Assembly: GCA_020633125.1 (NCBI GenBank) | Contig: JACKEH010000002.1 | Coordinates: 124,001 to 188,000, forward strand | Direction: 5' to 3' | From: Sandaracinus sp. | Lineage (GTDB): Bacteria > Myxococcota_A > Polyangia > Polyangiales > Houyiibacteriaceae | Length of the DNA: 64,000 nt | Shown: positions 25,209 to 32,994 of the stretch, one piece after another | Layout: each line of letters opens with the position of its first letter | How positions within the stretch are numbered: the stretch's first letter is position 1 | Made by a program: the position numbers and the translations under genes | The notes under the pieces: model-generated | The model's database searches: none | What the model was told of the DNA's origin: nothing | What the model saw: only the letters and a program-made list of their open reading frames with translations

Positions 25209-25643
25209 TCAGGCGGTGATCGCGCCCCAGAAGAGCACGGCGAATCCGCCGACCTCGGCGACGACGAGCGCGACCATGAAGACGACGATCAGCGCCGGGG
25301 GGAGCGTCGCGCGTCCCAGCCGATGCGGCTTCGCGAACTGGTTGTCGGTGTCACGCAGCAGACCGTGCACCACGTAGGTGCCCAGGCCGAGCGCGAAGAA
25401 CGCGACCTGCGCGACCACGGCCGCCTGCTCGAGCGACGCCGACAAGGTGCTGAGCTGCGCGAAGCGTTCGACGACGAGGCACGCGAAGGCGTAGAGCAGC
25501 GCCGCGCGATGCGCGATGTCGACGTAGACCGGCGCCTGCGCATCGGGGCTGCGCGCGATCGCGAGGTATTTCCAGACTCCGAAGAGCAGCCCCGCGAGAA
25601 AGAACCCACCCGAGGCGAAGACGGCGAGACGTTCGGCTTCCAC
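25209..25643 (-). CDS. Small four-helix integral membrane protein
   Basis: The protein has 144 residues, starting at GTG 25643. Four hydrophobic helices are visible: LAVFASGGFFLAGLLFGVW, AALLYAFACLVVERFAQL, AAVVAQVAFFALGLGTYVV and ALIVVFMVALVVAEVGGFAVL. Loops are short, with RDTDNQFAKPHRLGR between the third and fourth. No catalytic motif is evident. I do not recognise a family. It diverges from the AraC-type gene at 25705 with 61 bp between them and may be its target. Confidence 0.75.
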   Translation of the reverse strand: MEAERLAVFASGGFFLAGLLFGVWKYLAIARSPDAQAPVYVDIAHRAALLYAFACLVVERFAQLSTLSASLEQAAVVAQVAFFALGLGTYVVHGLLRDTDNQFAKPHRLGRATLPPALIVVFMVALVVAEVGGFAVLFWGAITA

Positions 25644-25704
25644 CCTTCGAGCATGACCGCGGACGCGAGGTCGGCTTGTACGAACCGGCTGCTATCGTGG
25701 GCGA

Positions 25705-26412
25705 GTGGCTCGCATCCACCTCTGGTCCGACCGCGTGCTCACGGTCGCCCGGCTCGGTCGGGTCGCGATGCACGCGCACGCGGCGCCGGCGTTGCTCTTC
25801 GCGGTGGACGGCCCCTTCGGGCTACGGCTCGAAGGCCGTCGCTTCGAAGCGGTCGAGCAGGTCTTCTTGCCCGCGGGAGCGCGTCACGAGCTCGCGTGCG
25901 AGGACGCGCGGATCGGGGTCCTGCACCTCGCGCCGGGGGTCGCCGACCTCGGAAACCTCGCGCCCGAACGGGGCGCCCGCGCGGCGCTGCGCGCGGTCTT
26001 CGAAGGCGAGCTCGCCGGCCCCGAGCTCGCCGGGTGGGTGAACGCGCGGGTCGGCCCGCCGCCACGTCGGCGCGCGCGCGACGTGCGAATCGACCGTGCG
26101 GCGCGACGCATCGCGGAGTCGGCCCATGAAAACCTGCCGCTCGCGACCCTCGCGGACGAGGCCGGCCTCTCGCCTTCGCGGCTGCAGCACCTCTTTCGGC
26201 AGGAGCTCGGCATCACGCCGCGGCAGCTGCGGACGTGGCGTCGGCTTCACGAGGTCGCGCGCCGGGTGAGCGAAGGCGAGACGCTGACCCGCGCCGGCCT
26301 CGAGGCGGGCTTCGTGGACTCCGCGCACCTGAGCCACGCGTTTCGGCGCTTCTTGGGGATCGCGCCATCGCGTGTGCTGACCGGGGGATCGCACGTGCAC
26401 GTGCACCCCTGA
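25705..26412 (+). CDS. AraC-family transcriptional regulator
   Basis: The protein has 235 residues, starting at GTG 25705. The N-terminal half is a cupin-like sensor (HAHAAPALLFAVDGPFGLRL, FLPAGARHELACEDARIGVL). The C-terminal half has the AraC double helix-turn-helix: LATLADEAGLSPSRLQHLFR and RAGLEAGFVDSAHLSHAFRR, with the family signature FRRFLGIAPS. The divergent small membrane protein gene at 25643 is the most likely target, since the shared region is only 61 bp. The ligand is unknown. Confidence 0.93.
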   Translation: MARIHLWSDRVLTVARLGRVAMHAHAAPALLFAVDGPFGLRLEGRRFEAVEQVFLPAGARHELACEDARIGVLHLAPGVADLGNLAPERGARAALRAVFEGELAGPELAGWVNARVGPPPRRRARDVRIDRAARRIAESAHENLPLATLADEAGLSPSRLQHLFRQELGITPRQLRTWRRLHEVARRVSEGETLTRAGLEAGFVDSAHLSHAFRRFLGIAPSRVLTGGSHVHVHP

Positions 26413-26455
26413 GCGCTGGATTCCTTTCGGCGAGCGACACTTCGAACGCGCCCTC

Positions 26456-26577
26456 TCTCACGAATCGGGCACGGGCATGGGCATGGGCACGGGCTCGGGC
26501 ATGGGCACGCATGGGGCATGGGGCATGCGGGCACGGGCACGGGCGTGAACTCGGGCATCGGGTATGGACTCGGGCAG
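26456..26577. repeat. (GGGCAY)n array with conserved leader, convergent region
   Basis: TCTCACGAATCGGGCA (26456-26471), identical to the leader at 22261, opens an irregular array of GGGCAC, GGGCAT and GGGCTC hexamers to about 26577. It lies between the converging AraC and DUF4398-like genes. The array has drifted more than that at 22261. Confidence 0.75.
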
Positions 26578-26633
26578 GTCCGCGGACGGGCTTCGCCCGA
26601 TGGGGGAACGTCCTGTCCGAGAAACGAAGCGCC

Positions 26634-27593
26634 TCACGGGGCGACGTAGGTTGGGAAGACCGCGTCTTCGGCGCCGGCCCGCTCGTCCGACTGAATCCGT
26701 TCGGCGGAGAGCTCGCCTGCGAGACGTCGCGCCCGCGCCGCGGCACCTCGGCCGCGCAGCACCACGGGACCGTGGGGAAAGGCGGTGGCGAGGTCGACGA
26801 GCACGTGGTCCGACGCGCCGGGGAGCACCAGTCCTTCCGGCGTCATGACGGGGTCGAGCCCGTGCTCGCGCGCCGCTTCGACCAGCGACGCGACCGCTTC
26901 GGGTCCCACCGGAAGCGTCGCGCGCCGTCGACCGAGCACGGCCGAGGCTTCGCGGTGACGTGCGTCGGCCGCGGCGAGCCGCGCGGCAGGATCGGTGGGC
27001 GGGGTCGCCGTCGCTTCGAGCGGCGCGAGCTCTTCGTCGCTCGCGCCGAGCGCGCGTGCGGCGGCGACGAGGAGCTGGGCGCGGGCTTCGAGCGCGATCG
27101 CGGCGTCGCGACGTGTGCGGTCGACGTCGGCGCCGCGGTGCCGACGGCCGCGCTCTTCGAGACGCTCGGCGGCGGCGAACGCGGCCTGCATCTGCACCCG
27201 CGCGACCTCGGCTGCGGCTTCGTGGCGAGCGCGCGCGGCGATCGCGACCCGTTCGGCTTCGAGCGCGTCGGCTTCGGCGGCCGCGGCTTCGGCCTCTTCG
27301 AGGATCGACCGCCGTTCGCGATCGAGTCGGATGCGCTCGGCTTCGACCAACGCGGCGTCGAGCAACAGACGTGCGCGGGTCGCGTGGTCGTCGGCGGCTT
27401 TGCCGTCGCCTTCTTCCGCGGCGCGTTCCGCGTCTTCGCGGGCGAGATCGGCGGCGGCCACGAGGTCGGGCGCGTCACGCCGCGCTTCGGCGACCCCTTC
27501 GGCTTCGAAGAAGGGGACGAGATCGACGGTCGCGCGACGGCCGGGGCTGCCGCACGCGCCGACGAGCAGCGCCAGAAGGACCAACCGCCTCAT
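26634..27593 (-). CDS. DUF4398-like coiled-coil lipoprotein
   Basis: The protein has 319 residues. The start at 27593 gives MRRLVLLALLVGAC, a lipoprotein signal, preceded directly by GAGGA; the frame is open upstream but lacks a sensible start. The mature part begins with VDLVPFFEAEGVAEARRDAP, then LVAAADLAREDAERAAEEGD, the helical pattern of DUF4398. A long Ala/Glu/Arg coiled coil follows to about residue 230. The end (GLVLPGASDHVLVDLATAFP, HGPVVLRGRG) recalls a decayed OmpA-type peptidoglycan-binding domain. It is probably a periplasmic lipoprotein bridging outer membrane and cell wall; the OmpA resemblance is weak. Confidence 0.8.
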   Translation of the reverse strand: MRRLVLLALLVGACGSPGRRATVDLVPFFEAEGVAEARRDAPDLVAAADLAREDAERAAEEGDGKAADDHATRARLLLDAALVEAERIRLDRERRSILEEAEAAAAEADALEAERVAIAARARHEAAAEVARVQMQAAFAAAERLEERGRRHRGADVDRTRRDAAIALEARAQLLVAAARALGASDEELAPLEATATPPTDPAARLAAADARHREASAVLGRRRATLPVGPEAVASLVEAAREHGLDPVMTPEGLVLPGASDHVLVDLATAFPHGPVVLRGRGAAARARRLAGELSAERIQSDERAGAEDAVFPTYVAP

Positions 27594-27968
27594 TCCTCGG
27601 CCTCGTCCGGTGCGACGCCGCTGAGGGTGGGCGCGGGTTGGCGTGCGTGAACCAAGGCTTCGCGTGCGATCTCGACACGCTGCGAGCTCGCGAAGCGCGC
27701 GGGCTTCGTGAAGGGCCGCTTCGGCTCGCGCGCGGGCGATGCGGCGTTCGGCCAAGGTGAGGGCAGCGTCTTCGACGGCAGCTGTCGGCGCGGGGCTTCA
27801 GCGGTGGCGCTTCGCTCGCGACGGCGTTCGAACTCGCGGCGGTCAGAGCGGCGAGCGACGCTTCATCTGGCCGGGCGCAAAGACCGGCGCGGCACGCTTC
27901 GGCGACCGGTGCCGAGGCCCCGTGGCCTGTACCCTGTTGTCCTGCCGCTGCTGCCTGGTGGAGACCCG
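27594..27968 (-). other. Possible broken coding stretch upstream of the DUF4398-like gene
   Basis: Two frames on the minus strand look partly coding but do not join. One runs from 27972 (MSGLHQAAAAGQQGTG..., then VAEACRAGLCARPDEASLAA). The next, from about 27797 downward, reads AVEDAALTLAERRIARARAE, then AALHEARALRELAACRDRTR. A frameshift near 27800 would be needed to connect them. This could be a decayed gene, a sequencing error, or chance. I do not call a gene. Confidence 0.25.
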
Positions 27969-28240
27969 ACATCGAGGTCGAGGTGAGGTCGAACCTCGAG
28001 GTCGAGGTCCAGGTCGAGGTCCAGATCGAGGTCGAGGTCGAGGTTGAGCCCGAGGTCGAGGTTCGAGGTTCGAGGTTCGAGGTCGAGGTCGAGGTTGAGG
28101 TTGAGGTTGAGGTTGAGGTTGAGCCCGAGGTTCGAGGTTCGAGGTCGAGGTTGAGCCCGAGGTCGAGGCTCGAGGTCGAGGCTCGAGGTCGAGGTCCGAC
28201 GTCGACGTCGACGTCGAAGGGCCGAGGTCGAAGGTCCGAG
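27969..28240. repeat. (GAGGTC)n / (GAGGTT)n hexamer array
   Basis: About 270 bp made almost wholly of GAGGTC, GAGGTT, GAGCCC and GAGGTTC units. It is open in several frames, giving Val-Glu or Pro-Gln runs, and is not a gene. It ends near GACGTCGACGTCGACGTC at 28198-28215. Confidence 0.9.
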
Positions 28241-28297
28241 CCTGCTCGAATCCGTGCCCGCCAGTGCCCGTGATCAGACGACCCACGGCCGGGAGGG

Positions 28298-28320
28298 GAT
28301 ATCTCGTGCGTCGAAATATC
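28298..28320. promoter_or_regulatory. Operator-like palindrome upstream of the MFS gene
   Basis: GATATCTCG (28298-28306) and CGAAATATC (28312-28320) form an inverted repeat with 8 of 9 bases matching around a 5-bp spacer, in an AT-rich island (28298-28334) within otherwise GC-rich DNA, 138 bp before the MFS start. This has the form of a TetR or MarR site; no such regulator is adjacent. Confidence 0.55.
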
Positions 28321-28458
28321 TAATCAAAACGAACGCTTGCGACGTTTGTCTCTCGATCGTCCCCCGTCCGCCCACACGTGGATCAAACGTGATCCATCTC
28401 GGCGGGTGTCACCGAGAGGGCCGGTAACGAATCCCGGCCTCCACCGACCCTCCCGCGC

Positions 28459-29619
28459 ATGCTCTCGCGGACCGGTCGACTCACTCTGCTCGCCGCCTCG
28501 AGCTTGACCGTGATGTCGAGCGCGACGATCGCGCCCGCGTTGCCCTCGATGCAGCGGCATTTCGAGGGGTCGGACGGGGCGTGGGTGCGTCTGCTGCTGA
28601 CGCTTCCGGGGCTCGCCATCGCGCTCTTGGCCATCCCGCTCGGGCGCGTCGTCGACCGGCTCGACCGCCGGCAGGTGCTCGCGGCGGGCGCGGCGGTGTA
28701 CGCGCTCACGGGTAGCGCAGGTCTTTGGCTCGACGATCTGACGTGGCTCTTGGTCAGCCGGGCGCTGCTCGGGGTGTCGGTCGCGGCCGTGATGACCTCG
28801 GCGACCGCGCTGATCGCGGACTACTTCGACGGCATGGAGCGGGGCCGCTTCCTCGGCATTCAGGCGTCGTTCATGTCGTTCGGCGGCGTGCTCTTCCTGC
28901 TGCTCGGCGGGTGGCTCGCCGAACAATCGTGGCGCGGTCCCTACGGCGTCTACCTCACGGCGGTTCCAGTGATGGTGCTCGCGTGGATGCTGCCCAAGCC
29001 CCGCCTCGCGACCGCGTCGGTGGCCGCCTCGACCGAAGGCGACACGCCTTGGCTCTCGGTCTTCGGGCTCGGTTTCGCGGCGTTCCTGGCGATGATCGTC
29101 TTCTACACGATCCCCGTGCAGGTCCCCTTCGACCTCGAGCGTCGGCTCGGTCTCGGGGGCACCGCCGCGGGTCTCGCGATCGCGGTCGGCACCCTCTCGG
29201 GCGGGCTCGTGAGCCTCGTCTTCGGCAAGCTCGTCGTGCGCTTCGGCAGCTTCTTTCTGCTCGGCGCGACGTTCTTCGCCATGGGCCTCGGGCTCGGCGG
29301 CGTGGGCCTGGTGTCGAGCTACGCGGGGGTGCTCGTCGCCATCGCGGTCGGCGGCATCGGCATGGGCCTGATGATGCCGAACCTCAGCCAGTGGACGGTG
29401 CGCCTCGCGGCCCCGGCGCATCGCGCGACCGCGATCGGCGTGGTCGTCATGGGCGTGTTCTTCGGGCAGTTCGCGTCGCCGCTGGTGAGCCACCCGCTCG
29501 TCGCCGCGATCGGCGGGCCCTCGGCGTTCTTGATGCTCGGTGGGCTCTCGTCGGCGGTCGGCATCGTGGTCTCGCTGCGTGGTCTCCTGATGGAGCCGGT
29601 CGCGCAGCCGAGCTCCTGA
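28459..29619 (+). CDS. Major facilitator superfamily transporter
   Basis: The protein has 386 residues, compact for MFS. Twelve hydrophobic segments can be traced. Family marks are the loop 2-3 motif GRVVDRLDRRQVLAAGA (variant of the G-x-x-x-D-R-x-G-R-R motif), LVSRALLGVSVAAVMTSATA, and MMPNLSQWTVRLAAPAHRAT in the second half. The pattern is closest to drug/proton antiporters; the substrate is unknown. ATG 28459 is the natural start. A palindromic operator-like site at 28298 may control it. It is followed after 150 bp by the YiiX-like gene on the same strand. Confidence 0.92.
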   Translation: MLSRTGRLTLLAASSLTVMSSATIAPALPSMQRHFEGSDGAWVRLLLTLPGLAIALLAIPLGRVVDRLDRRQVLAAGAAVYALTGSAGLWLDDLTWLLVSRALLGVSVAAVMTSATALIADYFDGMERGRFLGIQASFMSFGGVLFLLLGGWLAEQSWRGPYGVYLTAVPVMVLAWMLPKPRLATASVAASTEGDTPWLSVFGLGFAAFLAMIVFYTIPVQVPFDLERRLGLGGTAAGLAIAVGTLSGGLVSLVFGKLVVRFGSFFLLGATFFAMGLGLGGVGLVSSYAGVLVAIAVGGIGMGLMMPNLSQWTVRLAAPAHRATAIGVVVMGVFFGQFASPLVSHPLVAAIGGPSAFLMLGGLSSAVGIVVSLRGLLMEPVAQPSS

Positions 29620-29771
29620 AGCGACGCCGGCCACGAAAGAAGGAGGCTGCTTCGCGCGTGCGGCGTCGGTTCGTGAGCTCGGAGTCGACGCGGAGCTCGC
29701 GTCGCGGCGACTGACGTCGAAGTCGACGCGAGATCGTGTCGACGGCGAGTGGTTCGAAACGAGGAACCGAC

Positions 29772-30413
29772 GTGCGATCCGGGTGTCGGACGCCGGTGCG
29801 CTTCGTCCTCTTCGCCGCCGCGGTCGTCGGGCTCGTCGTTCTCTACGCGTCCGGCGCGGCCGACCGTGCGTGGGAGGAGCGCGCCGAGGCCTTGGGGCTC
29901 GAAGTGCGGCCGGGCGACGTGGTGCTGCAGGACCTGCGCTGTGGCGAGCGTTGCGCGGCGATTCGTGCGGTGACGCGGAGTCGCTACACACACGTCGGCG
30001 TGGTGCTCGAAGAACAGGGAGAGCTCGTGGTGTGGGAAGCGCTCGCGCCCGTGGGGCCGACCCCGCTCGGCGAGTGGGCGCGTCGAGGGCGCCTCGCGGT
30101 GTACCGGCCGCCGCTCGACGAGACCACCTACCCACGCTTCGCCGATGCGGTGCGGGCCTACGCGGGCCGACCCTACGACGGCAGCTATCTCTGGGACGAC
30201 GAGCGCATCTACTGCTCGGAGCTCGTCGCGAAGGCGTGGCGCGACGCGTTCGGGGAGGCGCTCGTGGAGCCACGGCCGGTGTCGCTCGGTGCATGGGCGT
30301 CGCGGGCGGCGACGTTGACGAACGGCGAGCTCGTCGACGGAACCCCGATGGTGAGCCCCGCGGATCTGGTGCGAAGCGGGCGCCTCGTGAAGTTGGTCGA
30401 CGAGCTCGAGTGA
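29772..30413 (+). CDS. YiiX/YebB-like NlpC/P60-fold cysteine hydrolase, membrane anchored
   Basis: The protein has 213 residues from GTG 29772, which has GAGGAA 5 nt upstream; a GTG at 29736 is in frame and would add 12 residues. One N-terminal membrane segment (VRFVLFAAAVVGLVVLYASG) is followed by a domain of the YiiX permuted NlpC/P60 type: RPGDVVLQDLRCGERCAAIR, SRYTHVGVVLEE (His), and later ERIYCSELVAKAW (catalytic Cys). Relatives act on peptidoglycan or acyl/amide bonds in the periplasm or on membranes. The last 13 codons and the stop lie in the first of four tandem 54-55-bp repeats that continue downstream. Confidence 0.85.
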   Translation: MRSGCRTPVRFVLFAAAVVGLVVLYASGAADRAWEERAEALGLEVRPGDVVLQDLRCGERCAAIRAVTRSRYTHVGVVLEEQGELVVWEALAPVGPTPLGEWARRGRLAVYRPPLDETTYPRFADAVRAYAGRPYDGSYLWDDERIYCSELVAKAWRDAFGEALVEPRPVSLGAWASRAATLTNGELVDGTPMVSPADLVRSGRLVKLVDELE

Positions 30414-30575
30414 GCCGGATCGGGCGCGGAGCGGGCGCCTCGTGATGTGGTCGACGAGCTCGAGTGAGCCGGATCGGGTGCGGAGCGGGCGCCTCGAGAA
30501 GGTGGTCGACGAGCTCGAGTGAGCCGGGTCGGGCGGCGCCTCGTGAAGTTGGTCGACGAGCTCGAGTGAGCGCGG
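30376..30575 (+). repeat. Tandem repeat reiterating the 3' end of the YiiX-like gene
   Basis: A 55-bp unit covering the last 13 codons, the TGA and 17 bp downstream is repeated: copies at 30376-30430, 30431-30484, 30485-30534 and a shorter one at 30535-30575. Every copy keeps GGTCGACGAGCTCGAGTGAG, that is the codons Val-Asp-Glu-Leu-Glu-stop. Confidence 0.95.
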
Positions 30576-30701
30576 CGTTTCGCCCTGCGAACACGAATCC
30601 GAGCTCTCCGTTTCGGCCAGCGGCGTTCCGAAGTGGCCAATCTCCACGGCGTCTCGAAAACGCGACTCGCCACCGCGCGATCACGCCTTACCGTCGGCGC
30701 C

Positions 30702-31493
30702 ATGTCCGATTTCGCCGACCTCCTCGCTTCCGTTTCCGACGACCGTGACGCCGTCTTCGCGGCGCTCGCGACGCTCGACGGCGTCGACTTGCCACGTGCT
30801 TCCGCCTTCGCGCTCGGCCTCTTCCCGAAGCGCCCGCTGGTCGCGATGCGGATGCTCGATTGGCTGATGGGGTTGCCCGAGCCGAGTCGTCCCGCGCTGC
30901 GTGAGGAGTGGCTGCGGGTGCACAACAACGCCTGCTACATGGCGGTCTTCCACGGCGAGCCCGAGGAGCGTCGCGCGATCGTCGAGCGCGCGCTGCGCGT
31001 GGCGCCGCACAACATCGCCATCTACCACAACGCCGCGTGTGCCTTGTGCAAGCTCGGCGACGGCGATGCGGCGACCGAGGCGATTCGTCAGGGCATCTTG
31101 CGCGGCTACGACGACGCGACGATCGCGTCGATCCGTGCGGACGACGACCTCGCGCTGATTCGCGACACCGACGCGTTTCGTCGCGTGCTCGGCGAGCGTG
31201 GTGCCAAGGCGCTTCCCGCGTGGGCGTCGGGTTTCACGCCCGCGGAGTACACGCAGTTCCGCGAGGCGGTTCGCACCGTGCTTCCCGATCCGGACCTCTC
31301 GCGTTTCGAAGAGGAAGCGATCGCGTCGTGCCGGGTCGCGATGCTCGACGGCGTCGCGCTCGAGCGCGTCGATCACGTCTTCGACCTGCGCGAGCTCGCG
31401 GCGTCGTGTCGTGGGAAGCCGGCGGTCGAGGCGACGTCGGTCGTGATGCACTTCTTCGAGCAGTACTTCGCGGAGGCGGTGGCCGAGGCTTGA
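30702..31493 (+). CDS. Helical-repeat (TPR-like) protein of unknown function
   Basis: The protein has 263 residues. The start at ATG 30702 (MSDFADLLASVSDDRDAVFA) is preferred over the upstream open frame. The centre has TPR-like helices: LRVHNNACYMAVFHGEPEER, ERALRVAPHNIAIYHNAACA, LCKLGDGDAATEAIRQGILR. It continues with ADDDLALIRDTDAFRRVLGE, a form seen after TPRs where the last helices cap the array. No signal peptide, so it is probably cytoplasmic and binds another protein. No partner is evident. It is preceded by the tandem repeats of the gene upstream and followed by a repeat-bearing convergent gap. Confidence 0.78.
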   Translation: MSDFADLLASVSDDRDAVFAALATLDGVDLPRASAFALGLFPKRPLVAMRMLDWLMGLPEPSRPALREEWLRVHNNACYMAVFHGEPEERRAIVERALRVAPHNIAIYHNAACALCKLGDGDAATEAIRQGILRGYDDATIASIRADDDLALIRDTDAFRRVLGERGAKALPAWASGFTPAEYTQFREAVRTVLPDPDLSRFEEEAIASCRVAMLDGVALERVDHVFDLRELAASCRGKPAVEATSVVMHFFEQYFAEAVAEA

Positions 31494-31830
31494 GCCTTGG
31501 AGTCGGAGCTACGAATCCACGACGTTTCGTTGGGTGTTCGCGGCGCGAAGCGGTGTCGGCGAAGCCGTGAGGCCGCGAAAGTCGCCGTTTTCCGCGAGTG
31601 ACCGAAGGGAGGGAGCCCGACGGCGCGCGAGGCCGCCGTCAGGGGGCGAGCCATCGAAACGCGGTGGCGCGAAGCGCCGTCTCGGACTCTGACTCTGAGG
31701 CGCGAAGCGCGGTTCTGGTGCTGGTTCTCGCGTCAGGATGAGAACCACACCCAGTCGGAGTCGGAGACGGACTCGGACGGCACGGGCACGGGCACGGGCA
31801 CGGGATTGGGGGGCGTTGGGGATGGCGCGT
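31494..31830. repeat. Convergent intergenic region with GCGCGAAGCGC palindromes and (GGGCAC)4
   Basis: No gene. GCGCGAAGCG-type palindromes occur near 31546, 31668 and 31702, and (GGCACG)4 at 31779-31804, 27 bp before the stop of the aspartoacylase-like gene. This is the fourth convergent gap with a GGGCAC array. Confidence 0.65.
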
Positions 31831-32994
31831 TCAGCGTCCCGGCCAACGCTCGGCTTCGCGCCTCCGCTCGAACCGAAGCCCTTCGCCGTGCGGTCGCACG
31901 CGACGGAAGCCGCACAGATGCATCACGCCGACCACGCCGGGCGGCGGCTGGCGGGTGGTGGTGACCAGCGCGCCTTCGTCGTCGCGTGCGATGCCCGGCA
32001 AGAAGCGCAGCACGCGGTCGACCTTCATCGTGCGTGCCGCGCTCGACACGCCGAGCCAGAAGGGGCGCACCGGGCGCGCGAGGAAGAAACCGTCGTCGCC
32101 TTGGGCTTGGTAACGCGGCATCAAGACGAGCGCGTCTTCGTCCGCGACGATCGGACCTTCGTGGTCTTCCGCGAGAGTCTGCCCGCGCGCCACCGGGTCG
32201 AAGGACGTGAAGCCCGGGCGCATCACGAAGCCGTCGCCTTCGCGGACGACGTGGCGGTGGCGAATCTCCACGACCGACGGCACGTCGCGCGCGAGCGTTT
32301 GATGCGCTTCGCGGCGTCGAACGGCGTCGAACTCCGCCATGCCGAGGCGGTGCAGCACGCAGACGAGCGCGGCTTCGTGCGCGCCGATCGCCGCGGGGTC
32401 GTCGTGACGCCCGCCTTCGATCGCGATGCCCACGTGCCCGCGGCCGACGAGCCAGCCGAGCATCGTGCCTTCGATCGTCTCTTCCAGGCCGAGCACCAAG
32501 GGCAGCGGCACCGAGCGCGCGAGCTCGCGGTTGGCGAGGGTGTCGGCGGCGCAGACGAAGGCGGGGGAATCGCCGCTCGTGGTGTGCAGGTCGACGAAGA
32601 CGAGGGGGCCGCCGTGCTCGGTCTCGAGCTTCGCGAAGAGGCGCGCGAGCTCGGCTTGCTCGCGGTCTTCGTGCTCGGCGTCGGGGTCGTCGAGCTTCTG
32701 CGCGACGCTCGCCTCCGACCAGAGGCGGTTCAGGTCGCGGACCACGAAGCGGCGTCCGAGCGCGCGTGCGCCGCGGTTGCCTTCGACGACGAGCACGCGA
32801 CCACGAAGCCGAGGCAACGCGCGCACGAAACGCTCCGCGGCGATCAGGCCGGCCGGCTCGTTGCCGTGAATCGCGCCCGTGATCACGAGCGTCGGTCCGT
32901 CGCCCTCGCGCCGATCGACACGCACCCGCGGGTCGTCCGGAACGCACGGGGCGTTCGGAACGGGTCGCACGAGGCGCACGCGCGGGCTCGTCAT
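31831..32994 (-). CDS. Succinylglutamate desuccinylase/aspartoacylase family protein
   Basis: The protein has 387 residues. The zinc-binding and catalytic pattern is visible: His43/Glu46 in GAIHGNEPAG, RDLNR (88-90 region, substrate binding), and His137 in FVDLHTTSGD. A later Glu in the region IAIEGGRH may be catalytic. The C-terminal half has the beta-barrel-like cap (VVREGDGFVMRPGFTSFDPV). Family members cleave an N-acyl amino acid or a similar amide. Its start overlaps the stop of the upstream glutamate-cysteine-ligase-like gene by 4 nt (ATGA at 32991-32994), so the two are translated together. This suggests that it hydrolyses a related amide or gamma-glutamyl-type compound; the substrate is unknown. 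Confidence 0.9.
   Translation of the reverse strand: MTSPRVRLVRPVPNAPCVPDDPRVRVDRREGDGPTLVITGAIHGNEPAGLIAAERFVRALPRLRGRVLVVEGNRGARALGRRFVVRDLNRLWSEASVAQKLDDPDAEHEDREQAELARLFAKLETEHGGPLVFVDLHTTSGDSPAFVCAADTLANRELARSVPLPLVLGLEETIEGTMLGWLVGRGHVGIAIEGGRHDDPAAIGAHEAALVCVLHRLGMAEFDAVRRREAHQTLARDVPSVVEIRHRHVVREGDGFVMRPGFTSFDPVARGQTLAEDHEGPIVADEDALVLMPRYQAQGDDGFFLARPVRPFWLGVSSAARTMKVDRVLRFLPGIARDDEGALVTTTRQPPPGVVGVMHLCGFRRVRPHGEGLRFERRREAERWPGR

Noticed and set aside
27983..28273. A coding gene rich in Val-Glu in the GAGGTC array
   Set aside because: The frame only translates a hexamer repeat, is open in other frames and on the other strand too, and has no ribosome site.
28324..30684. A very long minus-strand reading frame over the MFS and YiiX-like genes
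   Set aside because: It is antisense to two well-supported genes and its product is Arg/Ala/Pro-rich low complexity, a usual effect of high GC.
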